A stretch of DNA of 64,000 nucleotides from Streptomyces sp. ISL-1 (GCF_018614585.1 NZ_JAGGOI010000029.1:124001-188000); one strand, 5' to 3'. Numbered from the stretch's first letter, positions 53,573 to 62,218 are shown. Translations and numbers: made by a program. The notes: generated by a model from the sequence alone, not told the origin.

Positions 53573-54433
53573 CTATTCGTGGGCGGTGGCGCGGCTGGTG
53601 AAGAAGTTCAGGGCGCCGCAGGTGATGTCGGCGGCGGGGCCGGTGCAGGAGCGTTGACCTACGTACACGACGGTGGTCACCGGTTCCCACACCATGTGGC
53701 CCTTGGTGGAGCTGACGGTGATCGGTTCGCCGGTGACAGGGTCGCTGGAGGTGATCACCGCGTCCGTGTCGAGCATGGTGGGGATGCCCAGGGCGTCGAT
53801 GGCGCACATCGACCATGCCTGAGTCCCGTCGGGGAAGCGGACCCGGTGGGCGGTGGGCACTGCGGAGAACGGGTACGCCGCCCGGATCCGTCCGTCGGCG
53901 TCGAGGGTGAGGAAGTCTTCAGCCGCGAGCTCGGCCAGGACATCGGCAGCCTGACGGCCCTGGCCGGCGGCGGTCTCTTCCAGGTCGGCCGCCTCCGGTG
54001 CCCGGCCCCTCGTTGCGAAGTGGCGAACTACCGCCTGCTGCACGGATCGCAGGCCCCTTTCGGCCGGGGCGAGCCGACCGCGCCCAGCGCGGCCCGCCGC
54101 ATCCATCGGCGGACACTCGCAGTCCGTGGTGACTCCGGCGATCTCGAGCGCCCGGCGCAGGTCGGCCACGCTCGGGGCCCCCTCGGTGTGTCCGTCCGGA
54201 GCCCGGTACAGGCGGCAGGAGACGCTCGTCGCGGCCCCCGGCGTGGCGAAGGGGTCCGTTCCGTTGATCAGGATGGTCGGCGAGCCGGTCATGCCACGCT
54301 CGGCAGCTTGCGCCTCACCGGTGACCTCGCTCAGCTCCACCTCCGCGCTCCGCTCGCCGAGCGCGAGGTGGATCCGCTCCTGGGCCAAGGGGGCGTTGGG
54401 GCAGTCGGGCACCGTCAGAACGGTGATACGCAT
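53573..54433 (-). CDS. merB: Alkylmercury lyase-like protein, truncated by a TAG
   Basis: A 286-residue protein. A thioredoxin-like N-terminal part (about 1-100, ITVLTVPDCPNAPLA) precedes the MerB domain. The organomercurial lyase residues are kept: Cys210 and Asp213 (SMCAIDALG) and Cys272 (TCGALNFF). MerB breaks carbon-mercury bonds, giving Hg(II). GGAGG eight bases before 54433 sets the start. The frame stops at TAG 53573 in the middle of the conserved tail; STQHPDFTGSVIGQ...FGSLL continues after it. No MerA reductase is present. Confidence 0.8.
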   Translation of the reverse strand: MRITVLTVPDCPNAPLAQERIHLALGERSAEVELSEVTGEAQAAERGMTGSPTILINGTDPFATPGAATSVSCRLYRAPDGHTEGAPSVADLRRALEIAGVTTDCECPPMDAAGRAGRGRLAPAERGLRSVQQAVVRHFATRGRAPEAADLEETAAGQGRQAADVLAELAAEDFLTLDADGRIRAAYPFSAVPTAHRVRFPDGTQAWSMCAIDALGIPTMLDTDAVITSSDPVTGEPITVSSTKGHMVWEPVTTVVYVGQRSCTGPAADITCGALNFFTSRATAHE

Positions 54434-54474
54434 GGCGTCGTCCTCCCAAGTCACTGCAGATGCCATCGACGGTA

Positions 54475-54498
54475 GACCTTCCAGCGCGCTGGAAGGTC
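54475..54498. promoter_or_regulatory. MerR-family operator (24-bp perfect palindrome)
   Basis: GACCTTCCAGCG and its exact complement abut at 54486/54487. The ACCTTCC...GGAAGGT core is that of metal-responsive MerR/CueR-type sites. Toward merB it sits between TGGACC and TACCGT hexamers spaced about 20 bases, the long spacing such regulators correct. Confidence 0.75.
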
Positions 54499-54516
54499 CA
54501 GGCGTAGCTTGGAGGC

Positions 54517-54924
54517 ATGCGCATCGGGGACCTCGCCACGGCCTGCGGACTGACCGCCAAGACCATCCGCTTCTACGAACAGGCCGGCCTGCTGCACGCG
54601 CCGCCGCGCACCTCGGGCGGCTACCGTGACTATCCGTCCGAGGTCACGTCTCGGCTGGCGTTCGTCGGCGACGCCCAGAGCGCCGGGCTCACTCTCGCTG
54701 AGATCCGCAGCATTCTCGCCCTGCGGGACTCCGGCGAGGCCCCCTGCAGCCACGTCACCAACCTGATCCATGAGCATCTGGCTGACATCGAGAAGCGCAT
54801 GTCCGAGCTGCGCAAGACCCGAACCGCCCTACGCGGACTCGCTGATCGGGCCGCCGGCACTGATCCGAGTACCTGCACGGATGCGGACATCTGCAGCATC
54901 ATCGGTGGCTCAACACGGGGGTGA
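54517..54924 (+). CDS. MerR family metal-responsive regulator
   Basis: A 135-residue regulator: winged HTH 1-68 (IGDLATACGLTAKTIRFYEQAGLL), dimer helix about 78-112, and metal-site Cys77, Cys120 and Cys126, like the three-Cys mercury set of MerR. It is divergent from merB with the palindrome between. It would activate merB on binding mercury; copper cannot be excluded. Confidence 0.88.
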   Translation: MRIGDLATACGLTAKTIRFYEQAGLLHAPPRTSGGYRDYPSEVTSRLAFVGDAQSAGLTLAEIRSILALRDSGEAPCSHVTNLIHEHLADIEKRMSELRKTRTALRGLADRAAGTDPSTCTDADICSIIGGSTRG

Positions 54925-55920
54925 CAACGCGCGGCCGGCACTTCGCCGGCACACTGCTCCCACGTCTGCGGCTCAATCGAGCAATGGGCTGGTGGTAGGC
55001 GCGAGGGCCGACCAGGTTGGCTCTCGCGGCCCAGCCGCATGCGTACGGAGCGCGGTTCCGGGTCGTCGACCGGCATCTGGACCAGACCCGGAAATCACGC
55101 GCGCCATCCAGCCACGCACTCTGGAAGCCCTTGGCCCCCTTCGGTGTGACATACGAACGGTGTGACATACGAACTGGCCGCACGCGAGAGGGCAGTTCCG
55201 CAGCCCTGTGACAGATGCTTCGCTGCTCGCCTCGTCCATCGTGGCGGGTTGGCGCAGCTGACCGGGTCCACCTCGCGTGATCGCTGGCATCGGGTGCTGA
55301 CGTCCTGCCGTCCGACATGGTGTCTAATTGCAGTCGCGCGCGGGGTGCTCAGAGACCGGTCTACATCGCCGGCTCCGCCTTGGATTCGCGCGCCCCTCGA
55401 CTCCGGACGGTTTTGTATGCCTGCTGCTTCTTCCCGTCGCGATGCCGTCCGACCCATTGAGAACTCAGCCGCTTCTCCAACTGCACCACAGCATGACGAT
55501 CTGTTTCTCGAGCCGCACTTCAGCATCGAGCTGCCGCCCTTGGAAGAGGATGAAGACGACCTCACAACACCTCTTCCCATGCCTGCACGGCGGCGGTCGA
55601 GGGTAATGGGAGGTCGTTGACCATCGCCTCCAGGCAGGTCATGAACCGCGGTTTGCCGGCAGCTGAGCTACACCGACCCCAGGGAGTGTGCACTCTGGGT
55701 GACGTGGCAAGTGCACTGATCGTTTTCATCGCCGTCTGAGAGCGGCGGCCGGCGAGCGAGCGTGCACCGAGGCGGCAGGGACGAAGTTCTGGGCCTGGCG
55801 CACTCCGACCACGACCTGGTTGTGCTCCTTGAAGCCGCCGGTCTGCGAGATCATCCCTGCAGCCTTCGCTCGCGCGTGCACGCGCGACGCCGCTGATTCC
55901 CGACCGCCGCTTCGCGCCGT
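54925..55920. other. Gene-poor stretch of the island
   Basis: About 1 kb of lower-GC sequence. A 16-bp unit CGGTGTGACATACGAA is tandemly doubled at 55142-55173. A frame from ATG 55417 to a stop at 55620 (67 residues, acidic then basic) has no recognised homology. Probably decayed cargo. Confidence 0.5.
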
Positions 55921-56661
55921 TCAGGGCTGCTGGGCTGTCTCGCCGCGGGTGCGCTCGTATTCGGCCTGGTCCAGGATCTGCCAGGCGGCCTGGCCAATGG
56001 CGAGGACGCCGCGGGCTGGCAGGGGCACGTCACCGATCCGCGGATTCTCCTGCAGTTGAACGGGGCGTCCGAGGTCTGCGCCATCAAGCGTGGCTCGTGA
56101 GGCGTCGATGAAGTACATCTGCTGTGGCATCAGCGTTCCGGGGTGGCCGCTCGGCATCACGCCGGTCATCTCCAGGCGGCCCAGCCCCAGCGCCCGTGCC
56201 AATCGCTCGCGCGCCCCCACCAGGGCTCGGGGACGCCATGTCGCCAGCGGCAGCGCCACGCTGACGTGGTTCAGCAACCCGAGAAGTCGGGTCACGGAGG
56301 CGGTCAGAGTCCAGTTCAGCGAGGGTGAATCCATCGTCACCCTCAGGGAGGCCGGGGCCGTCCACGTGAGACCGATCCGGGCGTAGCCCGTGTGATCGCA
56401 GGCCGCGCCGTAATACCTCGGGCATGCCGTGTCGAGTCGCTCCCCGTCGACGTAGATCGACCACCTGCCGCTCGGGTCGCGATGCCACACCGTGCGATAA
56501 GGACCGAAGGAGCTCTCCGGAAACACACGCAGCGCGAGCACGTGACCGGAGTCGAAAGGCAGCCCGAACACGCCCCAACCCTTCACGTACTCGTGGTTCG
56601 GCCAGGGGGCCCGTCCCCGTCCCGCCGGGATCCCCGACAACTCGGACGACAAATCGAGCAT
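55921..56661 (-). CDS. Conserved actinobacterial hypothetical protein
   Basis: A 246-residue soluble protein from MLDLSSELSGIPAGRGRAPW. Features: ALRVFPESSFGPYRTVWHRDPSGRWSIYVDG, DTACPRYYGAACDHTG and LPARGVLAIGQAAWQILDQAEYERTR. It looks intact and under constraint. I recall similar proteins of unknown function in actinobacteria, often near regulators. GAGG about ten bases before ATG 56661 supports this start; the open frame continues upstream without conserved features. Confidence 0.7.
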   Translation of the reverse strand: MLDLSSELSGIPAGRGRAPWPNHEYVKGWGVFGLPFDSGHVLALRVFPESSFGPYRTVWHRDPSGRWSIYVDGERLDTACPRYYGAACDHTGYARIGLTWTAPASLRVTMDSPSLNWTLTASVTRLLGLLNHVSVALPLATWRPRALVGARERLARALGLGRLEMTGVMPSGHPGTLMPQQMYFIDASRATLDGADLGRPVQLQENPRIGDVPLPARGVLAIGQAAWQILDQAEYERTRGETAQQP

Positions 56662-57083
56662 CTGCGCCACCTCGTTCCGGACAGCTCCGGGCCTGAACCC
56701 AGAATGCCAGCAACTGACCGGCTGGACACTGTGGGACGACCAGGGCCACCTCGTGAACGGCGGCACCACCAGCCGGGCCGCGCGCGGTCGCCGATCTTCA
56801 ACAAGCGATGGTTCTTTGAGGAGTGCGCGCAGTCGTGACAGGCTGCTCCGCCCCAGCACCCGTTGGAAGGGGAATCCGCTGCGCGGAGGTTCGGGTTGCC
56901 TTTCCGGGCTGGCGCGATCGCTCTCGTGCACTTCGATCCCGTCCAACCGGGACGCGGTCAGGACACAAGGACAGGAACAGACTGACAAAGACGAAGCAGC
57001 GCCGACACGGCTGGCCCCCTCTGAACTGCAAAAACGTCGCGGATCAGCAAAGATCGACAAGGGCCGCCAAGATCCCCAAAGGG
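56662..57083. other. Right end of the island, no gene
   Basis: A 422-base region before the right repeat with no convincing frame; lower GC than the flanks. It may include remains of a recombination module, but no integrase motif is visible. Confidence 0.4.
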
Positions 57084-57312
57084 CTCATAATCCGTCGGCC
57101 GTGGGTTCGAGTCCCACCCACCCCACCGCGCGCTACGCGTGCAGAAACGATCCGAGCAGCGGAGACGCCTCGGCAAGGGCCGCCACGGAAGCCGTGGCGG
57201 CCCTCGCTGTAACCCCGCACCAAGATCAAGAGGCCTTGCGGCGACCCGCGAGTGTCCGAGATTTCATCCATCTGGTCCGGGTGCCTGCCGATCTTGTTCG
57301 CGCGGGACGCCG
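57084..57312 (+). repeat. Right copy of 228-bp direct repeat with tRNA fragment
   Basis: Carries bases equivalent to the anticodon loop onward of the CAU tRNA (one mismatch in the acceptor strand), terminator copy and downstream sequence. The 5' half of the tRNA is missing, so it is not a gene. Confidence 0.9.
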
Positions 57313-57317
57313 TAGCG

Positions 57318-57335
57318 GCAGCGCGACGTCCGCGC
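57318..57335 (+). repeat. Scar of the vapC 3' end
   Basis: GCAGCGCGACGTCCGCGC is identical to 52743-52760, the end of vapC. It follows the right repeat by six bases, where in the left copy 681 bases intervene. Confidence 0.85.
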
Positions 57336-57341
57336 CCGACC

Positions 57342-58712
57342 CTAGGTGTCGGCGCTCCCGTCCTCGGTGGCGGTGGCTGTGGCGGGGCCCGCATGGGGTG
57401 GGGGTGTGCGGACCGCGATGAGGGCGACGTCGTCGCTGCTGTCCTGCGCGAGGCCGGTGAGGAGCTCGTCGCAGAGGGCTCCCAGTGGTTCCTGGGCGAG
57501 GGCTGCGGCGTGCTGGCGCAGTCGGGCCGCGCCGCGGTCGAGGCCTTCGGTGCGGCGTTCGATGAGGCCGTCGGTGTAGAAGAGGATGGTGGCGCTCGCC
57601 GGCAGGACTTCGGTGGCGTCGGGGCGTTGCCGGGTGGGATCCACTCCCAGGAGCATGCTGCGGCCGTGGTTCAGGAAGCGGGTGTCGCCTTCGGCCGTGA
57701 TCAGCAGCGGAGCGGGGTGGCCTGCGACGGCGTACTGCAGGGCCCAGGGCTGACCCGCCGCGGGTTTCTCGACCAGCGCGTATATGCAGGTCAGGGTCTG
57801 GTGTGGGTAGAGGATGCTGTTGGCCGCGTCCAAGCGGCCGAGGATCTTGCCGGGTGGCTCTTTGCGGTCGCAGGCGATGCCGCGCAGCATGTTGCGCATG
57901 TGGCTCATGGTGACGGTGGCCTGCAGGTCGTGGCCGGCGACGTCTCCGATGATGAGGGCCGTGGCCCCGCCGGGCAGGACGAACGCGTCGTACCAGTCGC
58001 CGCCGACCTGGGAGGTTGTCAGAGCGGGCTGGTAACGGGCGGCCAGATCCAGCTCTCCGAGCGTGGGCAGCTCGGGCAGCAGGGAGCGCTGGATGCGCTC
58101 GCCTGTCTTCTGGACCTCGGAGTACAGGCGTCCGTTGTCGACGGCGAGCGCGACGCGATGTGCCAGGTCTTCCGCCAGCGGAAGACTGTCCTCCTCCAGT
58201 GCCATGGTGCTCGTCATACGTGCCAGGGTCAGCGCGCCCAGGACCTGGCGGCGGGAGCGCAGCGGGGCGATCACCACCGTGTCCGCTCCCAGGCGGTCGA
58301 AGAGTTCCAGTTCCCTGGCGTGCAGAGGATCGGCCGCGGACTCGGGCGCGGAGCACGACGTGACGAGCAGCGGCCCGGCCCCCCGCAGGGCGCGGGCCAG
58401 TGAGGCGGCCGAATCCTCGGACACGGGTGGCAGTTCACCCTCGTACAGGCCGGGTGCCAGGTCCGGCTCACGGTGCTCGATCACTTGCCGGCGCAGACGG
58501 CCATGCTCGTCGAGCAGATCCACCGCGCACCAGTCCGCGAGGCTCGGGACCAGCGTGCGGCACAGGCGTCGCAGTCCCGCGTCCAGGTCGAGGGTGCTGG
58601 CCAGTGCGTCGGCGGCGTTGGTCAGCAGTGTCAGCCGGTCCAGGGCGTGCTGCACCGCCCGGTCCACCTCATGGGAGTCCACGACCGGCTCGTTATCCAC
58701 ATCGGAACCCAT
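57342..58712 (-). CDS. GAF-SpoIIE (PP2C-type) serine phosphatase
   Basis: A 456-residue RsbU-like phosphatase. GAF domain about 20-190, coiled linker, then the PP2C domain with GGDWYDAFVLPGG, IGDVAGHDLQA, FYTDGLIERR and SSDDVALIAV, giving the metal-binding Asp set. It would dephosphorylate an anti-anti-sigma protein in a stress cascade, partners not in the window. Start 58712 (MGSDVDN) has AAGGGG eight bases upstream. Divergent from the TetR gene. Confidence 0.9.
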   Translation of the reverse strand: MGSDVDNEPVVDSHEVDRAVQHALDRLTLLTNAADALASTLDLDAGLRRLCRTLVPSLADWCAVDLLDEHGRLRRQVIEHREPDLAPGLYEGELPPVSEDSAASLARALRGAGPLLVTSCSAPESAADPLHARELELFDRLGADTVVIAPLRSRRQVLGALTLARMTSTMALEEDSLPLAEDLAHRVALAVDNGRLYSEVQKTGERIQRSLLPELPTLGELDLAARYQPALTTSQVGGDWYDAFVLPGGATALIIGDVAGHDLQATVTMSHMRNMLRGIACDRKEPPGKILGRLDAANSILYPHQTLTCIYALVEKPAAGQPWALQYAVAGHPAPLLITAEGDTRFLNHGRSMLLGVDPTRQRPDATEVLPASATILFYTDGLIERRTEGLDRGAARLRQHAAALAQEPLGALCDELLTGLAQDSSDDVALIAVRTPPPHAGPATATATEDGSADT

Positions 58713-58861
58713 CCGGGGCACCCCTTCCCCATCCGCCGGCCCGCCACAGCCGGCTCCGCGCCTCGCGCCGCGCGGCCGTCTGGTCCGTTCTCATCTCCAT
58801 GCTGCCGCATGGCCGGGTCCCCGGCCTGTGGCGCCGTCGCCAGGCAACGCCGGGACGGCTG

Positions 58862-58881
58862 AGCCAATCAATTGATTGGCT
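58862..58881. promoter_or_regulatory. TetR operator 1
   Basis: AGCCAATCAATTGATTGGCT is a perfect 20-bp palindrome between the divergent phosphatase and TetR genes; its core is repeated 65 bases further on. Confidence 0.75.
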
Positions 58882-58927
58882 ATATCGCCTCTCGGATGTG
58901 TTCATCAGCAGTGCATCTTGATAGGTT

Positions 58928-58945
58928 CCCAATCAATTGATTGGG
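58928..58945. promoter_or_regulatory. TetR operator 2
   Basis: CCCAATCAATTGATTGGG, perfect palindrome with the same CCAATCAATTGATTGG core, eight bases before the TetR start. Binding here would block TetR-hydrolase transcription. Confidence 0.75.
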
Positions 58946-58952
58946 GTACCAG

Positions 58953-59603
58953 ATGCCGGAGCGTGCACGATCGGCGGCGGTCACGGCTGAACTGCCCGAG
59001 CGGGCCGCGCCGCCCGGTACCGCGGGGCGGATCCTCCACGCGGGCCTGGAGCTGTTCGCGGAGAAGGGTTTCAGCGGGACCTCGATCCGGGACATCGGGG
59101 CGCGAGCCGGGATCAACTCCGCGACCCTGTACTCCCACTACAGGTCGAAGGAGCATGTGCTGGCCGCGCTCGTGCTCCTGGGGCACCAGGAGCTGCACGT
59201 CCGGCTGCAGCGGGCTCTCGTTCGCGCGCAGGCAGGCGCCGGCAGCCAACTCGCCGCGCTGGTACGGGCCCACGTGCTGGCGCATGCTGAGTACCCACTG
59301 CTGGCACTGGTGGCCAATGCCGAAATGCATGCGCTCGGGAGCGACGCTGCCGCGCCCGCGCTGGCCTTGCGCGAGCAGTCATGGCAGTTGCTGCTCGTGG
59401 TGCTCGACGAGGGCATCCGCGCGGGGGAGTTCACCGCCACCGATCCGCTGCTCGCAGCCGCCGCGATCGTCGGCATGGGCCGGCAGGTCGCCCACTGGTA
59501 CGGGCCGCGGCAGCCGTACACCCCCGAGCAGATCGCCGACACCTTCAGCGGCTACGCCCTGGCGATCGCGGGCGCGGCCCAACACGACCGGGAGACGACA
59601 TGA
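58953..59603 (+). CDS. TetR family regulator
   Basis: A 216-residue regulator with HTH at about 25-70 (FSGTSIRDIGARAGINSATLYSHYRSKEHVL) and a TetR C-terminal domain. ATG 58953 chosen. Probably represses itself and the hydrolase through the two palindromes, and perhaps the divergent phosphatase. ATGA overlap with the next gene. Confidence 0.9.
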   Translation: MPERARSAAVTAELPERAAPPGTAGRILHAGLELFAEKGFSGTSIRDIGARAGINSATLYSHYRSKEHVLAALVLLGHQELHVRLQRALVRAQAGAGSQLAALVRAHVLAHAEYPLLALVANAEMHALGSDAAAPALALREQSWQLLLVVLDEGIRAGEFTATDPLLAAAAIVGMGRQVAHWYGPRQPYTPEQIADTFSGYALAIAGAAQHDRETT

Positions 59604-60487
59604 ACGAGCCGACCGAGATGGACCTGCCTGTCGACGGTGGCACCCTTCGCGTGCTGCGCTTCGGCAACGGGCCGCGCGTCGCCGTCGCCGCGCACGGCAT
59701 CACCGCCTCGGGGATGTCGTTTCGTGCGATGGCCCGCCATCTGCCCGCCGAGTGGACCCTGTACGCGCCGGACCTGCGCGGTCGCGGCGGCAGCACAGGC
59801 ACGCCGGGCCCCTACGGCATCGACTGGCACGCGGCGGACCTCTGCCTGGTGGCCGAGACGCTGGGCGGGGGCAGACCGGTCGCGCTGACCGGACAGTCGA
59901 TGGGCGCGTACGTCGCCCTGCGCGCCGCCGTCCGCAGGCCCGAGCTGTTCGACCGGCTGCTGCTCATCGACGGCGGGCTTCCGCTGCCGGTGCCCGAGGG
60001 CGCCGATCTGGACCTCCTGCTCGATCTCACCCTGGGCCCGGCCATCGCCCGGCTCTCCCAGACGTACGAGAGCGATCACGCGTATGTGGACTTCTTCCGC
60101 GCGCATCCGGCGCTCGGTCCTCAGTGGAGCGAGGACATCGAGGCGTACGTGCGTTATGACCTCTCCGGGCCACAGGGTGCGCGGCGTTCCAAGGCCCGCG
60201 AGGACGCGGTGCGGCAGGACGGGCGGGATCTGCTCGGCTCCGCCGACGCCTTCGGCGGTGACCTCGGGCGGCTGACCGTACCGGCCCTGCTGCTGCACGC
60301 CCCGCTTGGCATGCTGGGGCAGGCGCCGCCGATGCTGCCCGCGGTGGTGGTCGAGCACTGGGTGCGGCAAGTGGTCTGCCTCGACGCCCAGTTGGTCGAG
60401 GGCTCCAACCACTACACGATTCTCATGGGCACGCACGCCAGGACCGTCGCCGAGCGGTTGGTCAGCCTGCCGTCAGATGCAGCTTGA
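59600..60487 (+). CDS. Alpha/beta hydrolase
   Basis: A 295-residue hydrolase. Nucleophile motif GQSMGAY (Ser about 98), oxyanion HGITASG, APDLRGRGGS strand, and C-terminal His in EGSNHYTILMG. Coupled to the TetR gene by ATGA. Substrate probably an ester or lactone-like inducer, inference only. Confidence 0.9.
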   Translation: MNEPTEMDLPVDGGTLRVLRFGNGPRVAVAAHGITASGMSFRAMARHLPAEWTLYAPDLRGRGGSTGTPGPYGIDWHAADLCLVAETLGGGRPVALTGQSMGAYVALRAAVRRPELFDRLLLIDGGLPLPVPEGADLDLLLDLTLGPAIARLSQTYESDHAYVDFFRAHPALGPQWSEDIEAYVRYDLSGPQGARRSKAREDAVRQDGRDLLGSADAFGGDLGRLTVPALLLHAPLGMLGQAPPMLPAVVVEHWVRQVVCLDAQLVEGSNHYTILMGTHARTVAERLVSLPSDAA

Positions 60488-60589
60488 GCGCCAGGTGCAC
60501 CTGCAGGGCCCGGTCGCCGTGGCGCCATCCATCGCCCAGGAGCGTGCCCACCTTGTCGATGCGCCGGCCGTTTCGCGCGAGAGTCGCAT

Positions 60590-60772
60590 CTCAATGAGTA
60601 CGCGGACACCAACAACCTGGTGATCCTCTACCCGCAGACCGACATCAGCATCGTGCGGGGCAACCCGCAGGGCTGCTGGGACTGGTGGGGGTACACGGGC
60701 AGCGACTACGCCCGCAAGTCGGCGCCACAGATGCGGACGATCCTCAACGAGGTGCACGCGCTGGGCGGCTGA
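60590..60772 (+). pseudogene. C-terminal fragment of a PHB depolymerase/esterase
   Basis: Sixty codons reading LNEYADTNNLVILYPQTD and CWDWWGYTGSDYARKSAPQ to a stop. These are the strand before the acid residue and the conserved CWDWWGYTG of type-1 extracellular PHB depolymerase-like esterases. The nucleophile and signal regions are absent. Confidence 0.7.
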
Positions 60773-60888
60773 GGTGGTGGCCCGGCGGCCCTGGCCTTCC
60801 CAGGGCTCCGCGGCCGGGCAGCGAGCGGCGGCGCGGGTCCGCGCCGCCGCGTCGGCCGATGAACGGCTGGTCGGTTCGCTGGTCGCGA

Positions 60889-61308
60889 TCAGGCCGTGGC
60901 GAGGGAGACCTCGGTCGACTTCATCAGCGCGACGACGGAGGACCCGGCAACCAGGCCCAGGTCGGCGACCGCGTCCTTCGTGATCACGGCGGTCAGCTCG
61001 GCGCCCACCACGGCGACCTTGACGCTCGCCATCGCGCCACCGGCGGCTACGTCGGTGACGGTGCCGGGAATCTGGTTGCGGATGCTCAGGCCTTCGACGG
61101 TGGCGGTGGCCAGCGCGACCTCGGTGGACTTCACCAGGGCCCGTACGACGGAGCCCGCCGCGAGGCCCAGCTCGCTGACGGCGTCCAGGGTGATCGCGGC
61201 GGTGATCTCCTGGCCGCCCTCCAGGCGGACCCTGACGGAGGCCATCACTTCGCCGGGCGTGACCGCGACGACGGTGCCGGGGATCTGATTGCGGATGCTC
61301 AGGCTCAT
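60889..61308 (-). CDS. Molbindin (two TOBE domains)
   Basis: A 139-residue molybdate-binding protein made of two repeats of SIRNQIPGTV...MASV...ITxDAVxxLGLxAGSxVxALxKSTEVxLA. Such proteins store or buffer molybdate in the cytoplasm. Nitrate reductase in the same window needs molybdenum cofactor. Divergent from decayed transporter fragments, suggesting it is the survivor of a mod locus. Confidence 0.9.
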   Translation of the reverse strand: MSLSIRNQIPGTVVAVTPGEVMASVRVRLEGGQEITAAITLDAVSELGLAAGSVVRALVKSTEVALATATVEGLSIRNQIPGTVTDVAAGGAMASVKVAVVGAELTAVITKDAVADLGLVAGSSVVALMKSTEVSLATA

Positions 61309-61402
61309 GAGGCCACCGTAGCCACGGGCCCGGGAAGTGGCCGGGCACCGCACTTGGGACTTCCTCCAATAGGTCCGGCATTTGCCATGAATCAGCGGCC
61401 CG

Positions 61403-61605
61403 GGCGTCACCGAGGCGCTGAAGCTGTCGCTGCTCGTCTCGTTCTGGGCGCTCGGCCTCTCCCTGCTGCTGGGGGTGCCAGTGGCCTGGCTGCCGGATCG
61501 TGTCGATTTCCCCGGCAAAGCGCTCGTACGCTCCCTCGTGCTGTTGCCGATGGTGCTGCCGCCGACCGTCGGAGGTGTACGGGCCATCGCCTGGCGGTAC
61601 TCATC
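61403..61605 (+). pseudogene. modB (molybdate permease) fragment
   Basis: Frame reads GVTEALKLSLLVSFWALGLS, LLLGVPVAWLPDRVDFPGKA, LVRSLVLLPMVLPPTVGGV: helices and the loop of a ModB permease. The EAA loop and later helices are missing; the frame then runs into unrelated sequence. Confidence 0.7.
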
Positions 61606-61688
61606 GCCCTGCGCGGCCGCCGGTCCGCGGGGGCCCCGGCCAGGCACCCGGCAGGCAGCGCCCGGAGGAGGCACCCCAGCCGCCTCCC

Positions 61689-61911
61689 GCCGAGCCGGCC
61701 AAGGACTACAACCTCCCCGAAATGCGGGAGAGTTGGCCGCTACGCGCAGAGGTCACCGGCTTCAACGAGCTCACCCTGGACGCCGAACCCGGCGCCACCA
61801 TCGCCGTCGTCGGCCCCAACGGCGCGGGTAAGACCACCTTGCTGCGCGCCCTCCGCGGCCTGACCCCGCGCGCCCGCGCCGCGCTTCGCCTCGGCGACGC
61901 CTGCTCCACGG
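61689..61911 (+). pseudogene. modC (molybdate ATPase) fragment
   Basis: Another frame reads LTLDAEPGATIAVVGPNGAG then KTTLLRALRGLTPRARAALR, i.e. a Walker A region of ModC, and stops being ABC-like by about 61905. Signature, Walker B and TOBE are gone. Confidence 0.7.
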
Positions 61912-62218
61912 TAGTGACCATCCAACTACATCCAACTCTGAACAAAAGTCGAGTAGTTCTTTTCATTTCCCGACAGTGCCCGGAATGGTCGCGGTTCCCG
62001 GAACTCTTGTTCCACACCTGTGGGTTGTGTAAGGGTGAGCTTCCTCACCGTCCCAACAACAGGCCGATTTTGTTCAGCCGTTCGAATTTAGTAGCGGTAT
62101 CGGTATAGACCAAGCAGCACGAGCCTTTCAGCTGACAGAAATGTCAGGACCGTTAACCCGGGCCCGACCGGAACCGTGTTCAACCCCCCACCGCAATGCC
62201 CTGGATGGAAAGACATCT
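61912..62218. other. Intergenic, AT-richer region
   Basis: It starts with a tandem CATCCAACTA repeat (61919-61937) at the end of the modC remnant and is less GC-rich than surroundings. It presumably holds the promoter of the next gene. No coding frame seen. Confidence 0.5.

Larger units (their letters stand above)
51834..57335. mobile_element. tRNA-bounded genomic island (decayed)
   Basis: A segment of about 5.25 kb between two long direct repeats that begin inside the CAU tRNA. Cargo: toxin-antitoxin pair, MerB-like lyase with a stop, a conserved unknown protein, a MerR regulator, roughly 1 kb without genes, and another conserved unknown protein. No integrase, replication or conjugation gene remains, so it is presumably immobile. 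Confidence 0.65.

Noticed and set aside
56662..57083. Integrase of the island
   Set aside because: The region beside the right repeat, where a tyrosine recombinase would be expected, has no frame with R-H-R-Y motifs.
57084..57125. Second CAU tRNA gene
   Set aside because: Only the 3' half is present; the D-arm and 5' acceptor strand are missing.
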